Shown here: piece by piece, positions 6,021 to 6,571 of the stretch
How the letters are laid out: the number at the start of each line of letters is the position of its first letter
How positions within the stretch are numbered: position 1 is the first letter of the stretch
Assembly: GCA_005888075.1 (NCBI GenBank)
Contig: VBKD01000171.1
Span: forward strand, 1 to 6,571
Reading direction: 5' to 3'
DNA length: 6,571 nt
From: Chloroflexota bacterium
GTDB taxonomy: Bacteria > Chloroflexota > Dormibacteria > Dormibacterales > Dormibacteraceae
Translations under genes and position numbers: made by a program
The notes under the pieces: model-generated
Seen by the model: only the letters and a program-made list of their open reading frames with translations
What the model was told of the DNA's origin: nothing
The model's database searches: none

Positions 6021-6571
6021 AGGAGCAGTAGGGATCTCGGCGGTGGATCGACTCCGCCTGGGAGACGGCGGCACCGGTCAGACGTGAGATGAGCTGCGGG
6101 GTGATGGTGCAGACCTGCGGAAACTTGAGGGCGGTGTTGCGGAAAGGGCAGTTGTGGATGGTGACCTTGAGTCCCTCGGCGGTCTCCGTCTGCTCGGCCA
6201 GCGTGCCGGCGCGCCCTATCCAGGACACCACGCGGCGCATCTTGTCGTCGAAATCCAGCCCCTCGAGGTCCTTTTCGATCGCGCCGGCGTGGCGGGCGGC
6301 GACGCGGGCGAAGACCTCATCCAGGGCCTCGGGCCCGCCCATCTCCTGCACCTCCTGCAGGACCATGGTCGCCAGCTGCCCGTAGCGCTTGGGGAAGACC
6401 GCGTCGGCGCGCTCGGTGAGCTTGAACATGAGGGACGGGCGCCCACGGCCACTTCGCTCGGGGCGGCTCTGAACCAGGCCATCCCGTTCGAGGTTGGTCA
6501 GGTGCTGGCGCACGGCGTTGGGCGTGACGCCGAGATCGGTGGCGATGGTCTCCGCGCTGCAGCGGCCCTTG
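5989..6571 (-). CDS. SufR-like winged-helix regulator with Cys cluster, 5' partial
   Basis: The frame is open to the right edge, so the start is outside; 193 residues are visible. The visible N-terminus is a helix-turn-helix (ETIATDLGVTPNAVRQHLTNLERDGLV) followed by a wing (RPERSGRGRPSLMFKLT), as in DeoR/ArsR-type SufR regulators. The internal GTG at 6513 falls inside the recognition helix and cannot be the real start. The C-terminal half has cysteines at visible positions 141, 154 and 182 (NCPF, QVC, YCSF), spaced CX12CX27C. This resembles the ligands of the [4Fe-4S] cluster in cyanobacterial and actinobacterial SufR, which represses the suf Fe-S assembly operon when the cluster is present (family knowledge). 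There is no suf gene in the window; the epimerase and the nuclease lie downstream on the same strand. It could control its own operon or a divergent suf operon to the right. The assignment to a SufR-like family is good; the exact target is unknown. Confidence 0.8.
   Translation of the reverse strand, partial: KGRCSAETIATDLGVTPNAVRQHLTNLERDGLVQSRPERSGRGRPSLMFKLTERADAVFPKRYGQLATMVLQEVQEMGGPEALDEVFARVAARHAGAIEKDLEGLDFDDKMRRVVSWIGRAGTLAEQTETAEGLKVTIHNCPFRNTALKFPQVCTITPQLISRLTGAAVSQAESIHRRDPYCSFVVHRPADTD

Noticed and set aside
6089..6385. + strand frame opposite the SufR-like regulator
   Set aside because: Ser/Arg/Thr-rich antisense product with no recognisable domain.
1..6571. CRISPR array, toxin-antitoxin pair, retron, phage genes or tRNA
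   Set aside because: No spaced direct repeats, cloverleaf, reverse transcriptase or phage-type protein was recognised on either strand.

Overview
The window is GC-rich and gene-dense. It has no rRNA, tRNA, CRISPR array or insertion sequence that I can see. Gene starts mostly lack a clear Shine-Dalgarno sequence, same-strand genes overlap by ATGA/GTGA, and an ATP-dependent DNA ligase of archaeal/LigB-like layout sits next to MBL-fold hydrolases and a SufR-like Fe-S regulator. This suggests a high-GC soil or environmental bacterium (Chloroflexota / Candidatus Dormibacterota / Actinomycetota-like), possibly a metagenome contig. That taxonomic guess is an inference, since nothing here is diagnostic.

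Layout, left to right. (1) 1-~350 (+): the N-terminal part of a GT87/DUF2029-type membrane glycosyltransferase, cut by the window edge on the left and by a sequence junction on the right. (2) ~350-1398 (-): a CPA1/NhaP-type Na+(K+)/H+ antiporter that loses its C-terminal part at the same junction. (3) 1412-2149 (-): an MBL-fold hydrolase. (4) 2146-3801 (-): an ATP-dependent DNA ligase. Genes 4, 3 and 2 form one leftward operon, with a 4-base overlap and then a 13-base gap. (5) 3824-4036 (+): a 70-aa four-cysteine protein of unknown function, divergent from the ligase. (6) 4048-4366 (+): a small zinc-ribbon protein whose coding frame shifts near 4261-4270. (7) 4363-5331 (-): an MBL-fold nuclease resembling the DNA-ligase-associated exonuclease. 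(8) 5328-~6020 (-): an NAD(P)H-hydrate epimerase (NnrE). (9) 5989-6571 (-): a SufR-like winged-helix regulator, cut by the right edge. Genes 9, 8 and 7 form a second leftward operon with overlapping ends.

Functionally, the centre looks like a DNA end-processing and repair neighbourhood: a ligase and a ligase-associated-type exonuclease on either side of two small cysteine-rich proteins. The right operon pairs that nuclease with NAD(P)HX repair and a likely Fe-S-sensing regulator, suggesting a damage or redox-stress theme. The Lhr-like helicase and PdeM-type phosphoesterase of the best-known bacterial ligase-associated cluster are not present in the window.

The most notable oddities are the chimeric junction at about 345-355, which breaks two unrelated genes; the frame switch in the zinc-ribbon gene, with a strong internal ribosome binding site; a CTAG shared by two convergent stop codons inside a potential hairpin; and a compact, nearly symmetric divergent start region at 3801-3826.
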